Below the pieces are notes generated by a model that was not told where the DNA came from, did not search any database, and was given only the letters and a program-made list of their open reading frames with translations. 64,000 bases of DNA from assembly GCA_907165135.1 (NCBI GenBank), contig OU015566.1, positions 9,594,157 to 9,658,156 on the forward strand. Direction: 5' to 3'. The position numbers and the translations under genes were made by a program. Shown piece after piece: positions 1-9,783 of this stretch (the first letter of the stretch is position 1; each line of letters begins with the position of its first letter). The DNA comes from Oikopleura dioica. Taxonomy: Eukaryota; Chordata; Appendicularia; Copelata; Oikopleuridae.

Positions 1-1271
1 ATATATAAAATGATTAATGGAGGGGTTAATGTAAATATGACTTCCGGACCGGAAGTATAAACTTCTCGATTCTCTCCAAACATTGTGGATCTTCAGCTGG
101 TCTTCGCGAGTAAAAGCAAGACTTACGCAAGTGCGCTGAGAGTAATTTGCTCCGTATCCTGATCCTCGAGTTTGGCTGCAGTAAGTCTCGCCTCGGTAGC
201 TTCCTGTCGAATCTGACGTGCAGTTTTATTCAGATCATGCGCTTTCGCTTGTCGTTGATGTTGGTTCACCATTTTCGGCTCCATCACTCCTGATTTCGCG
301 ACAGCTAGAATGGAGGCTCATTATCTTTTCTTTTCAATTTCAAACTTACATGTTTCATGACCTTGATTTCTGTTCAAGCGCTTGTTTCTGCCTTGATTCT
401 TCCTCCGTTCGTCTCTGAAAATCGCGTCTTCCATTCGACCGATACTTCTCATGACGAATTCTACCGCCTTGAGATTCACAGTACCGTCTCTCGTCATGTA
501 GGACTTCATTTCGCAAACAGTTCCTAGAATTTCAATAAGAAAAGATTCTCAAAAGATCAACTTACGTTTGTAGATTCCAACAAGTTTGTCGATCGCTCCC
601 TCTCTGATCTCCCACGAGGGCAAGTGAGGCAAGAAATCGTTGCCAACGAAGAAACATAATAGAATCCAATCATCTATGATATTCTCCAAGTCCCAGGGAA
701 TAGGAATATTAAGAATTTGAAGCAGTTGGGCTATCCACTCGCGAACTAGGGTCTGTTTAGCTGTTGAAAGAGGGGAAAGTGTAGTACCTGTTGCGATTCT
801 GATGAAGATATAATTTCCCTTGGAGAAAACAGGCGGCTCTTTGTCTTCCGCTCCTTCTGGAAGACCTTGGCAGTCGATCAGCTCGTGGCTACATTGTCCA
901 CAGAGCGTACAGGGCTTCGGCTAAAGAGAGAGGTTAGTTTTTGATGGATTTAGAGAACCTTACTTTTCCGTAAACAAACTCCTCTCTAACAATAGTGAAA
1001 TTGGGCTCGTGCGTAGCCAAACCCAACATGATCAAATCAGCATCGGCGCCCCAAATACAGTGGTGCGTGTTGGGATCGTGGGTTGGCGTGTTACGCTGTT
1101 TTCGGATGTAGTCGATGATCTTGTGCTCTTCTTCGCCGGGAACAGAGGCGTCGGACAAGATCACATTCAACTCGTGCCAACCAGCCTCTTTATTCAGCAT
1201 TAAAAAGAGTGTCTAATGAGGACTCTTTCATGCTAGTTTTACCTTTCGGATTCGGGCCAGATAAATCGACT
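1..1271 (-). CDS. XRN2: 5'-3' exoribonuclease XRN2/Rat1, internal part, cut by left edge
   Basis: Nuclear 5'-3' exoribonuclease of transcription termination and RNA turnover. The exon at 937-1222 carries the family hallmarks [30 protein letters not shown] and [13 protein letters not shown]. Lower exons carry a zinc knuckle (CTLCGQC) and [20 protein letters not shown]. Introns are 27-45 nt GT-AG. The C-terminal half runs off the left edge. Upstream of about 1271 I find none of the expected 190 N-terminal residues, including the usual start motif. A 27-nt exon (about 1243-1269) is a plausible last piece of the preceding helix. The gene is therefore 5'-truncated here, or its first exons are outside the window. 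Family call is firm; integrity is doubtful. Confidence 0.85.
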
Positions 1272-1838
1272 AGAAGTATGAATAAGGAAATTTGACGTAA
1301 AAAGAGTTGACTAAGATGTAGTATGAGTTGTTGGTCACATGGTAGCCGTAAGTTTTGTAGATGTTTTCTTAAGTGGATGATCTCATGTTTGGAACCAAAT
1401 AAAGGATGATTATTCTTTGTTAACTAGATGGGATAAACTGGAGCTACTAAGACAACAGTAATCGTGATTTCTCGACAGGCAATCAGAAAATTTTCGAGAA
1501 CTCGTTCTCCGGGGAGAATTATCTGAATCATTTTTGAACACGCGGTGCACCTACGCACCGCGCGGGGCTCTGATTGGCGCGCGCGCATGCGCAGACACTC
1601 AGAATTTATTTTCAATTTTCAAAAATTTGAATTTATTTCAATTTTAAAGAGAAAATCTGCGAAAAAAGAGAAAATCGACAACCAAATAACAGTTTTTATT
1701 CAAGACATCGACTTTTTTGGCGAGCCCTACTTTAGAGACATACTGTATCTTTTTACCTCTTTTTTTTTCAATAATTAACCGTATTGAATTTTAGATTGAA
1801 ATCGAGAGGTAGAAACTTTCCTCCCTAATCGCTCCTAG
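1272..1838. other. intergenic stretch without a recognised gene
   Basis: AT-rich sequence with a short GC-rich patch near 1540-1590 (gcgcgcgcatgcgc). No XRN2-like coding, no clear terminal repeats and no RNA gene seen. Short open frames here do not look like protein. Confidence 0.4.
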
Positions 1839-2434
1839 CACACTCGATCGAGTACCGATTCTTCTGCAACAAGTTCGGCTGGAAGAACGATCTTAAGGAG
1901 CTTCTCCGAGAAATCTACTCCTTCGACAAGCCCGAAGCTGTCATGCCCATCACGCGATCAGGTAAATAAACATTCTGAAATATATTTTACTATAAAAAAA
2001 TGATCAAAATTATTAAAAAAGTAACCCATATCTTTTAGGAGCTGGAGGAAATCTCGTGATTGTGGAGGATGAGTCTTCAACTCCCGATCAGAAAAGGTAA
2101 GATAAAATAGAACTCAACCCCGACTTATCAAACTTATTCAGCACCCAGCCCTGCGTCGAGAACCAGGCACCGATTCAAGAGCCACCGACGCCCGTTGAAG
2201 GGCAAAAAAGGAAAGAAGGGGAAGAAAGGCAAGAAGGGCAAAAAAGGCAAGAAGGGGAAGAAAGGCAAGAAGGGCAAAAAAGGCAAGAAGGGGAAGAAAG
2301 GCAAGAAAAAGAAAGCCTCCCCAAGCCGCCAAGCCCCAAAGCCCCCCAAGCCGCCAAGCCCCAAGCCGCCAAGGAGGATATGCCGCCTCCTCGCAAGCGT
2401 CAGCGGCGAGGTGGATACAAGAGGGCCAGGTTAG
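1839..2434 (+). CDS. unrecognised protein exons with Gln/Glu/Lys repeat
   Basis: Three exons joined by GT-AG introns (about 1963-2038 and 2097-2140) give a continuous frame that opens after a CTAG acceptor. It begins with a short globular part (IEYRFFCNKFGWKNDLKELL), then a low-complexity array of KR/QEGEERQEG repeats, an Ala/Pro/Lys run and a basic end (PPPRKRQRRGGYKRAR) suggestive of a nuclear protein. The repeat region is built from near-identical 24-36 nt DNA units. No start codon or stop was identified, so this is a partial gene or fragment. It might belong with the gene at 3648-4898 on the same strand, separated by the palindrome cluster, but I cannot show this. Function unknown. Confidence 0.4.
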
Positions 2435-2657
2435 TTTTTGAGATTTTTTTTTTTGGGAAAGGGAGAAAGCCTCTCGCCTCATAAATAATGGGGATAAAAA
2501 TGAACATTTTCCCTGTGTACCTGATCAAAATTGGGGTAAACGTCTCGATTTTTTTAAACGCTCGAGACAGGGTTATGATTTAGAGATTGTGAGTTTGGCA
2601 AGGGAAGAGTGAGGTAAGGCTCGGGGTTGTTACAGAGGTTATAAAGGGGAAAGAAGA

Positions 2658-2720
2658 GGGGTCATACGGAAACTTCTTAGTACGGACCTGGGAGTCTGAC
2701 AGAGAACGGAACGGATCCGC
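2658..2720 (+). repeat. 63-bp core, copy 1
   Basis: Begins ggggtcatacggaaac and ends aacggatccgc. It sits between arms 2584-2639 and 2740-2797. It differs from the other copies at two or three positions (gacctgggagtct instead of gtcctgggagact). Confidence 0.85.
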
Positions 2721-2849
2721 TGATTTTCTCCATACTTACCTCTGTAACAACCTCGAGCCTTACCTCACTCTTCCCTTACCCAACTCACAATCTATAAAAC
2801 TTAATCTCTAGTCATGTTCGCTGGTGAACCTGGAGACCTGAGGGTGGAA

Positions 2850-2912
2850 GGGGTCATACGGAAACTTCTTAGTACGGTCCTGGGAGACTGGCAGAGAACG
2901 GAACGGATCCGC
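2850..2912 (+). repeat. 63-bp core, copy 2
   Basis: Same core as at 2658, almost identical, between a different arm pair (acctggagacctgagg and its inverse cctcaggtctccagg). Confidence 0.85.
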
Positions 2913-3214
2913 CATTCCTCAGGTCTCCAGGCTCATGAGCAAGAGCACGATTAGAGGTTAAAACATAGTAACCCTGTCTCGAGCGTTTAAAATAATCGAG
3001 ACGTTTACCACAATTTTGATCAGGTACACAGGACAGGGTCAAAAATTATCCCTATTTTACTCAGGTACACAGGACAGGGTCTCAAATACAGGATTCTACA
3101 TAGCTCAGGTTGCTGAGCTCAGTTAAGGTTAAACGTAGGACCTTGAGTCGAGTCAGAGGAAAGGAGGTGGAATCAAGGGAATATAGCAGAGGTAATAAAG
3201 AAAAAAAAAAGGAA

Positions 3215-3278
3215 GGGGTCATACGGAAACTTCTTAGTACGGTCCTGGGAGACTGACAGAGAACGGAACGGATCCGCC
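3215..3278 (+). repeat. 63-bp core, copy 3
   Basis: Third near-identical core, at the centre of the 3125-3203 / 3290-3367 palindrome. Same orientation as the other two. Confidence 0.85.
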
Positions 3279-3647
3279 TTATTTTTCAATGTTTACCACT
3301 GCTAAATTCCCTTGATTCCACCTCCTTTCCCCTGACTCGACTCAAGGCCCTACGTTTAACCTTATCTGAGCTCGGCAACATTACCTGAGAAAACTTGAGA
3401 GTCAAGATACACTGATTCTCCACCATAAGGGTGATTTTCTGATAATAGGACTGTAGGGTTGAAAGTTGTCTTGGTAAAAGACAACGGTTATAATTTTTAT
3501 GTGTGAACTTGGTCGAAAAAAAACCCTGTGTTTAACCCTGAGTCTGACCTGAGTACCTGACTGAGTGGGAAGGGCTTTCTCCCGAAATTAATTACAGCGA
3601 AATTAATACAGCATAAATTTAGGGACCGTAAGTGTCTCACAAGAAAG

Positions 3648-4898
3648 GTGTTTGCGAGCGCGATGAAGTCGGAGGGCCAGTATAATCAGCGATTAATAAG
3701 AATCGTGCAAACGGCAAAAACATCAGCCAAATTTAAACGGGTGCCAACCATACAACAAGCTGATATCGACAAGCTCAACAGCCGCGAGAATCCGGTAATT
3801 TATAAAAAGAAAAAAGTTTTAAACGTTATTTTTTAGGTCAACAAAGAGATCCTTCGAGCATTGGGAGGATACGATGGGTGGAAGCTAGGACATGTATTGA
3901 AGGATCTCTACAAGCAACAGGCAAAAGGCAAAGAAAAACTCCTACTCCCACATCCCGACTCCATAGCCAAGGAACAGGCGGAGAATTTGGAGCAACAGGA
4001 GATTGAAAATCTCACCGACGAGGAGATGGAGGAAGAGGAAAGTGTCTTCAAGTGTTATGATCACGATTCGTTCGAGGAGAGGGAGCGACGGATAAAAAAA
4101 GACAAGTTTGCGATCTCCAGAGTCGCCCTTCTACGTAAGTCAAACATTTTCGTTTCATTCAATGAGATGTACTTTTAGGATTCGAGATTCCCACACTGCT
4201 GAAAAACGACAAGGACTTGCGCTACAGGTCACGGTACGTCTGTCTGTACTCATGGTGGAACGACTGGATAGAGGGGGTTGCGCCGTTCACAGATCTAGAG
4301 TGTGCCATATTCAGCGAGTTCAAGCGTACAAACTCGGCAGGCGGCAAGATGGCAAAAAAAACGGTGGATGCCCTCGACAAACTCTGGAAGGAGCGAGAAG
4401 AAAGACAACTCAGGCATCATCGTTTTAAAAAACATATGCATCTATACCACCCGCATCTGACAAAGTCACGATACAGAGCAAAGAGAAACGCCCTCATCAA
4501 TAGATTGTCTTTTGCAAAGGTGCTCACCCTGGACAGATTCATGTAAGTTTACTTTTTGAATTCTTATACTTATATTTCTCCTAGGAAACACAGCGTTCTC
4601 GTCGACCCGGCGGAAGATTTTGTAAAATTTAAAGACGAGGAGCATTTCTCGAATGCGGTCATTGTTGCACTCTCGGATTGGAAGAAGTTTCAATTGAAGA
4701 AGACCGGCAGGGTCACATATGGGAGCGAGTACACTGCCAACGTAAGTTTAATATAAGCTTTATCCATCTAACTTTATTTTTAAGCCGGCCGCTGGCGAAA
4801 AAGTGGACGACTTTGCGGACGCCGTGTCGGATGATGACGACAACCACTCGTGGACCACGGCAGAGTCAGACGAGGGGGAAGAGTCCGAAGAAATGTAA
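3648..4898 (+). CDS. unrecognised basic/acidic protein, five exons
   Basis: Exons are about 3648-3794, 3837-4134, 4179-4542, 4585-4741 and 4785-4898, with GT-AG introns of 42-44 nt that all keep frame. The predicted protein is about 360 residues. It has a basic N-terminus, an acidic stretch (LTDEEMEEEE), a Trp-rich segment (YSWWNDWIEG), a long basic helical part (KLWKEREERQLRHHRFKKH) and a very acidic tail ending EESEEM. This charge pattern fits a nuclear or chromatin protein, but I recognise no domain. The start is either 3648 or 3663, and upstream exons are possible. A diverged copy of its last two exons lies at 5406-5673. Confidence 0.7.
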
Positions 4899-5405
4899 AC
4901 TGTCCTCTACTGCCCTCTACTGCCACCCTCTACTAGCACTGTATAATATACTAAAAACAACTCATACGATCCTGTTTTTCCTTTGCATTTGATTATCTAA
5001 AGAGTCAGGCTCGAGCAATTATTCAAAACAACTTTATTCAAGGTAAATTTAAATTATTGTTCTATGCAGGCTTTTACTATAAATGCATGCAGAGGTCGCT
5101 TGTGTGATCGACTGCTGATATAATACGTGTAGGTTTTAAGAAATGAGTTATATTCGAATTTAAACACAGTTGATATTCACGAGAAAAAACCGAATTTTGC
5201 AGGTAAAATTGTGACATTTTAAAGGAAGAAACACCCGAAGTGACAATCAAAATATTCTTAATGATTGAGTTTCATTTTATCAAGAAGTAGGCAGATGCGA
5301 TCAATACGACAGATAAAAAAACATATGTTTCATTTCAAAGTTCAATTTTCAAGTAAACTTCGGCTTTGAAAGCTTAACCCAAATGTCGTTTCATTTTGAC
5401 TTTGT
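4899..5405. other. intergenic, no gene seen
   Basis: AT-rich 3' flank of the preceding gene. No open frame of note, repeat or RNA gene recognised. Confidence 0.4.
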
Positions 5406-5673
5406 GATGAGGAAGGAGAAGCTGTCGACTTCACGGACAACGACCACTTCAGCAACACGCTGGTGGCAGCGATCAACGACTACAAGGGCTTCATCTTGAA
5501 GAAGACAGGGGCTCTCCCCAATGGAAGCGAATACACACAAGAGGTATGACTTATTCTTAAAAATCAAACTACTTTTTCTTTAGCCCGGCCGGGAGGAGGA
5601 TCGCCTCCAAGACTACGCCCAACTCGACGTGCCCGACGACTGGACAGACGAAGAAGACAACGAGGAACCTTAG
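5406..5673 (+). pseudogene. truncated duplicate of the last two exons of the 3648-4898 gene
   Basis: The frame has the same exon structure (intron 5544-5583) and aligns with the parent: DHFSNTLVAAINDYKGF and LKKTG..GSEYT match EHFSNAVIVALSDWKKF and LKKTG..GSEYT. It ends in the same acidic tail. A stop lies immediately upstream in frame, and the first three exons are absent. Open reading is preserved after the break, so it could still be an exon of an unseen gene, but a partial tandem duplication is the simplest reading. Confidence 0.65.
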
Positions 5674-6150
5674 CTACTGCTCTCTCACTGCCACCCACAA
5701 ATAAAAAAAAATCGAGGACACTAATCCGATGTTTTTTCTTTGAAGTAGTTAATAGATTTAGTCAGGACCAAGCAGGCAGTGACTCAGGTTTTGCATGATG
5801 TAAGGAAGTGTATTGAAGGGAGATCAATAAATTACGAATAGAAACCTTTGTATCGTTTTATCAATTGATACAGTTTGATGAAATCTTGCCAGTGTATTTT
5901 GTATTGCTACCAACAGAGGGCGTAAGTTACGTCTCAGCAGGATATCAGTAGCTAGTTATGTTGGGAAAATAAGTTTTTGCCTGATTGATAAGCCGGAAAT
6001 GTTATCCTCTGAGAATTTGCGAGAATTGTTCGAAGAATGGGTTTTCTAGTTTCCTAAGCCGGAAATGTTGCGGCGGAAAATCACTCGGCTGTTGCACTCT
6101 CTTCGTATATAGGTCAGCATGCATGTGTTTGAGTACAAAATAAACAGAAA
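5674..6150. other. intergenic, possible left flank of the Polinton-like block
   Basis: AT-rich. It contains the short direct repeat aagccggaaatgtt at about 5991 and 6057. I looked here for an inverted repeat matching sequence near 21.5, 23.9 or 28.0 kb and found none by eye. A TATA-like tatata lies about 45 bp before the next start codon. Confidence 0.35.
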
Positions 6151-7144
6151 ATGGAAGAGGCTTTGAGTTTGACCGAAATTATCAAACAGAAATTTTTCTT
6201 TTTTAACCGAGATATCCTCCGAAATGCGCGAAAGTTCAAAACATGCGGGGAAAAATTGAAAACTGAGAATCAAAAGGAATTCCAACAACTTGCAAGTAAT
6301 AATTATATCAGAGTTTAAATACCAACGATTTATTAAGAAAAACTTGTCCAACTCCTTGAAAAGGAACTCGATGCTGTGAGATTTTTGGAACGTATGATAA
6401 CACTTGGTTCGCTCGCTGACAATACTATTGTCATTTCCTCGGACGAAAGCGAGGAAACTCAGTCGGACATTAGAGCGTTTCTTTTGCCAACTTCGACTCC
6501 TCTTAAGCAGCCGACCCCAATCGAGGGATTATCGCTTACCCCTATTCACCATGAGAACGCTCCGGCTGAATCAGCGATAAATTCTAAAAATAAGCTTGTG
6601 TTTGAAGGTATGATTCAATCGAAAATTTGATTGTCAACTGTTTTAAAAGATGATACGATTTCCAAGACTGAAACATCAATGGAGCAGACTTTGATTGCCG
6701 CTGAGAAAGGTAGTCTCTATCAAAATGATTTGATAAACAGAATCTTTAGTTTCTACTAAACTGCTGAATGTGGTTCCAATCGTCAATGGTGAAAAATTGG
6801 TAAGGGGAAGCTCCATTATAAGTACTCATTTCGGATTCTAGCAAAGCCGAAAGCGTAGCCTTGACGATGCATCCTCTGATCAGAAGAAGAAAAAGCTCTT
6901 TGATGATATTAAAAAACGAGCAGACGATTACGTTCAGGAACACATTAATTCCTTAAAAGAAGATTCCGGTAAAAATAATAAATCCGATAGACTCGTAACT
7001 TATTCAGATTATCTATCCGATAAAGAAGTCAGCCTTTTCCTCGAAACAATTGAAGCTGAAACCAAAGATGAGACAGATGCTGCCCTCAGCAAGATCGAGA
7101 GCTTCGAAGACCTTCTTGGCTACTTTGACTTGTCCTCCGGCTAA
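6151..7144 (+). CDS. acidic protein of unknown function, possible element cargo
   Basis: Six exons joined by GT-AG introns of 37-45 nt (the first has an uncertain acceptor near 6343) give about 255 residues. The N-terminal part is helical and basic. The middle is acidic and Ser-rich (ISSDESEETQSD), followed by Pro-rich linkers, a basic RKR patch and an acidic C-terminal segment. The short phrase FEGMI also occurs in the protein at 9784-10681, which has a similar helical start followed by Ser/Glu runs, so the two may be distant paralogues. No known domain. It is the leftmost gene in a co-oriented row leading to the Polinton polymerase, which is why cargo status is considered. Confidence 0.6.
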
Positions 7145-7188
7145 TCATCAACTGTATATATATCCCGTAAGTGATTATCCGAGCCAAA

Positions 7189-7426
7189 ATGTCCGGTTTT
7201 TATCCGAATATTTCCTTTCTTCAGTTAAAAGAGTAATTTTTCGAAAAATTTATCATCTAACCGATTTTTTAGACCGCACTTCTTTTCCGACAATTCCGAC
7301 AAATCCGTCTTCATTGCATACACGCTCGCCTACTTTACCTATGGTTTATCTGTACTTTTATTTCTTACTTGTGTCCAACCTTTACTGAAAAAACGCTCTC
7401 AAAGCAACTCCGAGACTTATGTCTAA
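7189..7426 (+). CDS. small single-pass membrane protein 1
   Basis: Two exons with an intron at 7233-7272 (GT-AG, 40 nt) encode about 65 residues. A single hydrophobic segment (VFIAYTLAYFTYGLSVLLFL) is followed by a basic, Ser-rich tail. It starts 45 nt after the previous stop and is followed by taataaa-like sequence. No homology recognised. It is the first of four consecutive small membrane proteins upstream of the polymerase. The splice model is inferred from frame continuity only. Confidence 0.5.
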
Positions 7427-7857
7427 TAAATTCCAATCCATGAAATCATCAGTTTGTTTTTCTACGCAGGTCTGAGGAGAGGTTGGTTCGATCGCCAGAG
7501 TTCTATTTTTAGTCTCGCGCATTTTCCGTTGGCAGTTAGAAACAGCGCCGCGAGGTTTCGTTGACAGCGCCGCTAGGTCTCGGGAGCAAGCTCACGGTCA
7601 AACCTCATACGTAAAAGATGAAAATTGTAAAAATTATTCTCCTTCTTTTTCTTCCTCCGAGGTTCCCGAGTGGAGCAAATGAGAAAACAACAAAAACGCC
7701 AGAAAAAAAATTTGTAGAGAAAGAGCTGTAAATATGTACCTTCTGTAGATTCTTATTGATAAAAAAATAAATTGACTGCACTTGATATGAACGATTCTTA
7801 CCAAAATTTTTCATTTCAAGTGCAATCATAACAAAAAATAATCTTAATAAATTTAGA
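7427..7857. other. intergenic spacer with short GC-rich repeat
   Basis: Contains two close copies of acagcgccgc(g/t)aggt at about 7530-7580, then AT-rich sequence up to the next start. No gene recognised on either strand. Confidence 0.35.
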
Positions 7858-8262
7858 ATGAGACCTTTTTGGGCGGTCAAACTCCCCGGCGAGGACCCGG
7901 ACGAGCCAGTGTCACCTGAGTCTGTCACAGATTCAGACGACATTGGTTCTGAAGGCGTTCTTCAAGGGGAAATTCAGTTCAACCTCCTCAATTTAGGTAA
8001 TCTTTCAAAATCCCTACCCAATTAATTTTTTTTCTAGGGGTCATCGTTGTTGTTGCCTGCCTCTCACAGATCACTACTATCTACTGCTTAGGTAAGAGAT
8101 TCCTTATTAAATACGATACTAAGCTTTAATTTAGCAACCTGCAAGCACATGAAGCGAAGGATGAAACTCAAGGCTGCACTAGCATGGAGATGGATGAGGA
8201 AGTGCTGCAAGAAACCACCCCAGCCCCAAGATCAAGCAAGAGACAACCGACAAGACTCATGA
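7858..8262 (+). CDS. small single-pass membrane protein 2
   Basis: Three exons (introns 7997-8037 and 8092-8134, both GT-AG) encode about 106 residues. An acidic, Ser/Pro-rich N-terminal part is followed by one transmembrane segment (VIVVVACLSQITTIYCL), a strongly basic juxtamembrane stretch with paired cysteines (RKCCKKPP) and a polar end. The charge pattern suggests N-out, C-in topology. No family recognised. It is co-oriented and closely spaced with its neighbours. Confidence 0.6.
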
Positions 8263-8357
8263 CTGTGAAAGAATGCATACCGCTTGACGACTGTTTACAC
8301 GACTGATGAATAGAACGACTTTTAGGACAGGGACTAATTGTTTCTTTTTTCAAGATA

Positions 8358-8594
8358 ATGTCGTGCATCCGACCAGATTCGCCTCTTTCGGACTACGAAA
8401 GCGATCCGCAAGTACAACGTCTGTTGACTGAGTTCGCCCTCGATGCTGGTCTTCTCGAACAGAAGAAATCATTGTATTTTTTCTTAGCAATCGGAATCCT
8501 TTTCTTTTTATCCTGCATTCTTCAATGCATTACCATTTACCACGTCATCAAATTTCGACGAAGATACCATCGATTCCTTGATGCTCTTCGCTAA
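8358..8594 (+). CDS. small single-pass membrane protein 3
   Basis: Single-exon frame of 78 residues. The acidic N-terminus is followed by a long hydrophobic helix (LYFFLAIGILFFLSCILQC) and a short basic tail rich in Arg (KFRRRYHRF). It has the same layout as the proteins before and after it. No homologue recognised. Confidence 0.6.
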   Translation: MSCIRPDSPLSDYESDPQVQRLLTEFALDAGLLEQKKSLYFFLAIGILFFLSCILQCITIYHVIKFRRRYHRFLDALR

Positions 8595-8761
8595 ATTATT
8601 CTGAATTCGTCCGTTTCCAAATTCTTTCATAGCCCTCTGACGGTCGTTCAAAATTTACGACATTTTCTGACTGTTTTAAATTTTGATCGACCGTCTTCAA
8701 ATTTTCTTTCAAATTTCAAAATAAACAATTCGGCCAAATAACAATCCTTTCAAATTTCAGA

Positions 8762-9456
8762 ATGTTCCCGACCGGCCCAAACAAGGATGACAAGCGCAAA
8801 GAGAGACCCTTGATCTCCTTCAGTATGTTACAGATCATCAGCAAATTCTAAAATGATATTCAGACGTCCTGAATTTCTCTATCGTTATCCACGACCCCGT
8901 CCTCGCCGTGCTCTTCGTTGTTTTGCTCGTCGTTGGCATCTTGGCTCTCAACTTTTTCCAAGGTAACAGCAGCTTATTAGAATCTTATCCAAAATTGAAT
9001 TTAGCCCGAGCTCGTCATCTCCTGGGTCGAGCTCGAGTACGATTTCAGCAAGTTCTACCTTCTCCGCTTGAAAATGGCATCCGAAGGATTTTCCCAGGCC
9101 TCTTGCTGGTAATAATTCAATCTTTATTTCAATTTTTAAATTTTTAAGCCGACCCTTCCAAGACCAGAACCAGCGATCATGGCCGCACCGAGACAAGGAC
9201 CAATGATCCTGCCCACAATCGACGAGCCTCCCACAGTCGATGAGCCTCCCCAACCGCGCCAGCGTCCACGACCAAGCCAGATTCCAAGACGTCGAGCTAG
9301 ACCTCAGGAATACGGTCGAGCGGAGATCGGACCGGTAAGAGTTGATTCAAAAATTGTCTTCTTACATATGTTTAGCCAAGCCCGGAACCAACTCGTAATG
9401 CACGACCCCGAAGATCGCTTCGCAAAAACATCTTCAAAGGAGAGTACGGACAATAG
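8762..9456 (+). CDS. small membrane protein 4 with Pro/Arg-rich tail
   Basis: Five exons with GT-AG introns at 8823-8863, 8963-9004, 9109-9148 and 9335-9375 encode about 175 residues. One transmembrane helix near residues 30-50 (VLAVLFVVLLVVGILAL) is followed by an Arg-rich amphipathic part and a long Pro/Arg-rich cytoplasmic-type tail with a repeated DEPP unit. All introns are about 41 nt and preserve frame. No family recognised. Confidence 0.6.
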
Positions 9457-9559
9457 GTAATCCTTTTAACACCATTCTTATCTTATTGTAAATTTTATGC
9501 TCTTCGATTCCGACATATCCTGCACATTCCAATCCCACGTCATCTCTCTTCGCAAACAC

Positions 9560-9656
9560 TTCCGCTACACGAAAGCCAGCGCGCGAAATCTTAGTTCTGT
9601 ACATTTCCGCTACACGAAAGCCAGCCCGTGAAATCCTAGTTCTGTACATTTCCGCT
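9560..9656 (+). repeat. tandem direct repeat, about 45-bp unit
   Basis: Two copies (9560-9603 and 9605-9648) of a unit beginning ttccgctacacgaaagcc and ending tagttctgtaca, with a third partial start at 9650. It lies between two genes of the cargo row. Confidence 0.75.
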
Positions 9657-9783
9657 CTTCTCAAATACGCTCAATAAATATCGAATGCATTCAACCAAAA
9701 ATTTGGTCTTATAAGCAGCCAGAATTTCAGCAGAGGCATCCAGATAAAAAAAATCAGCCAAAATTACTTGCATCAACCAAAAA

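Larger units (their letters stand above)
2514..3370. repeat. cluster of foldback palindromes around a shared 63-bp core
   Basis: Four pairs of long imperfect inverted arms are visible. The outer pair is about 2514-2576 with 2970-3036. Pair two is about 2584-2639 with 2740-2797. Pair three is about 2810-2843 with 2914-2950. Pair four is about 3125-3203 with 3290-3367. The arms of different pairs are unrelated in sequence. Pairs two, three and four each hold one copy of the same 63-bp core at their centre. A 20-bp direct repeat (caggtacacaggacagggtc) lies at 3023-3042 and 3062-3082. There is no coding capacity. This matches no foldback or MITE family I know. Confidence 0.8.

Noticed and set aside
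2138-2482. Minus-strand Phe/Leu-rich frames over the repeat at 2195-2330
   Set aside because: They are antisense readings of a short tandem DNA repeat. The plus-strand spliced frame is more protein-like.
2514-3370. CRISPR-like array or hammerhead ribozyme in the 63-bp repeat cluster
   Set aside because: Only three copies with irregular spacing and hairpin arms, eukaryotic context, and no complete hammerhead core could be matched.
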